DNA of 64,000 nucleotides, from contig NZ_PEGH01000017.1 in assembly GCF_002737755.1 (NCBI RefSeq), positions 496,001 to 560,000 on the forward strand, read 5' to 3'. Shown here piece after piece: positions 63,612 through 64,000 of the stretch (its first letter is position 1; each line of letters begins with the position of its first letter). This DNA is from Caulobacter sp. BP25. GTDB lineage: Bacteria > Pseudomonadota > Alphaproteobacteria > Caulobacterales > Caulobacteraceae. Made by a program: the position numbers and the translations under genes. Under the pieces are notes generated by a model, which worked only from the letters and a program-made list of their open reading frames with translations, searched no databases and was not told the DNA's origin.

Positions 63612-64000
63612 CTACAGCCCCAACCGCCGCGCCCGTCCCGCGATCGCCAGCGCCAAGCGCTCGGCGATCAACTGATCGGGCGAGCCAGAGGTCTTGCAGG
63701 CGCGGTCGGCATTGAGGACATCGCCCTGGACCTCCAGGATGGCGTCCAGGTTCCAGGCGCGGGCCTGGCGAAGGAACTCGCGCTCCTGCTTCCAGAAGAC
63801 GCCGGAGGCCTTGGCGGCGGCCTGCAGGTCGACGCCGTTCTTGTGCAGGGTCAGAACGCGCCGTAGGCGGCCTAGATAGTAGCTGATGGCCCGGACGGCG
63901 GCGGGACCGCCTTCGCCCTCGGCGGCGGCGCGGCGCAGGGCCGCCTGGGCCGCCCCGACCTTGCCGCCGAAGGCGTCGGCGGCGGCGTCGCTGAGCGAGG
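63612..64000 (-). CDS. holA: DNA polymerase III delta subunit HolA (3' part)
   Basis: Clamp-loader subunit, truncated by the window edge. The stop is at 63612-63614; the readable C-terminal 129 codons contain ISYYLGRLRRVL, VFWKQEREFLRQARAW and QLIAERLALAIAGRARRLGL, the typical end of alphaproteobacterial HolA. It converges with parB. The N-terminus lies beyond position 64000. Confidence 0.85.
   Translation of the reverse strand, partial: SLSDAAADAFGGKVGAAQAALRRAAAEGEGGPAAVRAISYYLGRLRRVLTLHKNGVDLQAAAKASGVFWKQEREFLRQARAWNLDAILEVQGDVLNADRACKTSGSPDQLIAERLALAIAGRARRLGL

Overview
The window is chromosomal DNA of a Caulobacter (C. crescentus/C. segnis clade). Base composition is very GC-rich, with GTG, TTG and ATGA/GTGA-coupled starts. 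The diagnostic genes are crescentin (creS) and an origin of the Caulobacter type: perfect CtrA sites, a TGATCCACA-type DnaA box and several GANTC sites between ppsR and hemE. ParB parS sites and parAB lie about 5-12 kb away. I see no insertion sequence, prophage, CRISPR array, tRNA or rRNA; nearly everything is core genome.

Layout. 0-7 kb: fabA, an exported SH3 protein, a 2-hydroxyacid dehydrogenase, thpR with an aldo/keto reductase, a BAX-inhibitor-1 membrane protein, two tandem related putative small RNAs (5.8-6.25 kb) and a DUF1223 protein. 7-15 kb: acnA and the cytochrome c maturation genes, split into ccmAB and ccmCDG by a DMT exporter and a Spy-like periplasmic protein. 15-21 kb: a MarR regulator, ispZ-ftsY, a TRIC-type channel, a GFA protein, mtaB and a dapF interrupted by a one-base frameshift. 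21-26 kb: two tandem prolyl oligopeptidases and a YqjI-like PadR regulator with a DUF2218 partner. 26-34 kb: the mlaACDEF lipid-transport operon, oxyR/ahpD and creS. 34-46 kb: a SRPBCC protein, a degenerate TraB/GumN protein, an M3 oligopeptidase, murI, ftsK, lolA, xth, a chemoreceptor and a phosphate-selective-type porin.

46.7-64 kb is the origin domain. Leftward from the origin run ppsR-maf-aroE-coaE-dnaQ. Rightward run hemE-hemH-hemJ-rho, qor and a dienelactone hydrolase (reverse strand), a DUF6489 gene, mnmE, mnmG, rsmG, parA, parB and the 3' part of holA. Five parS-like sites lie at 55.9-60.5 kb. As I recall the C. crescentus map, dnaQ is followed there by secB and dnaA, whereas here it is followed by the porin, mcp, xth, ftsK, creS and acnA block. 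That would fit an inversion spanning the origin with one junction near 43-46.7 kb.

Non-coding structure worth attention: the tandem small RNAs, a triplicated 57-bp terminator-like array (42.1-42.3 kb), a 104-bp palindromic repeat present twice at the ends of ccmB and ccmG, several other families of intergenic inverted repeats, and a three-copy in-frame 15-bp repeat at the start of maf.
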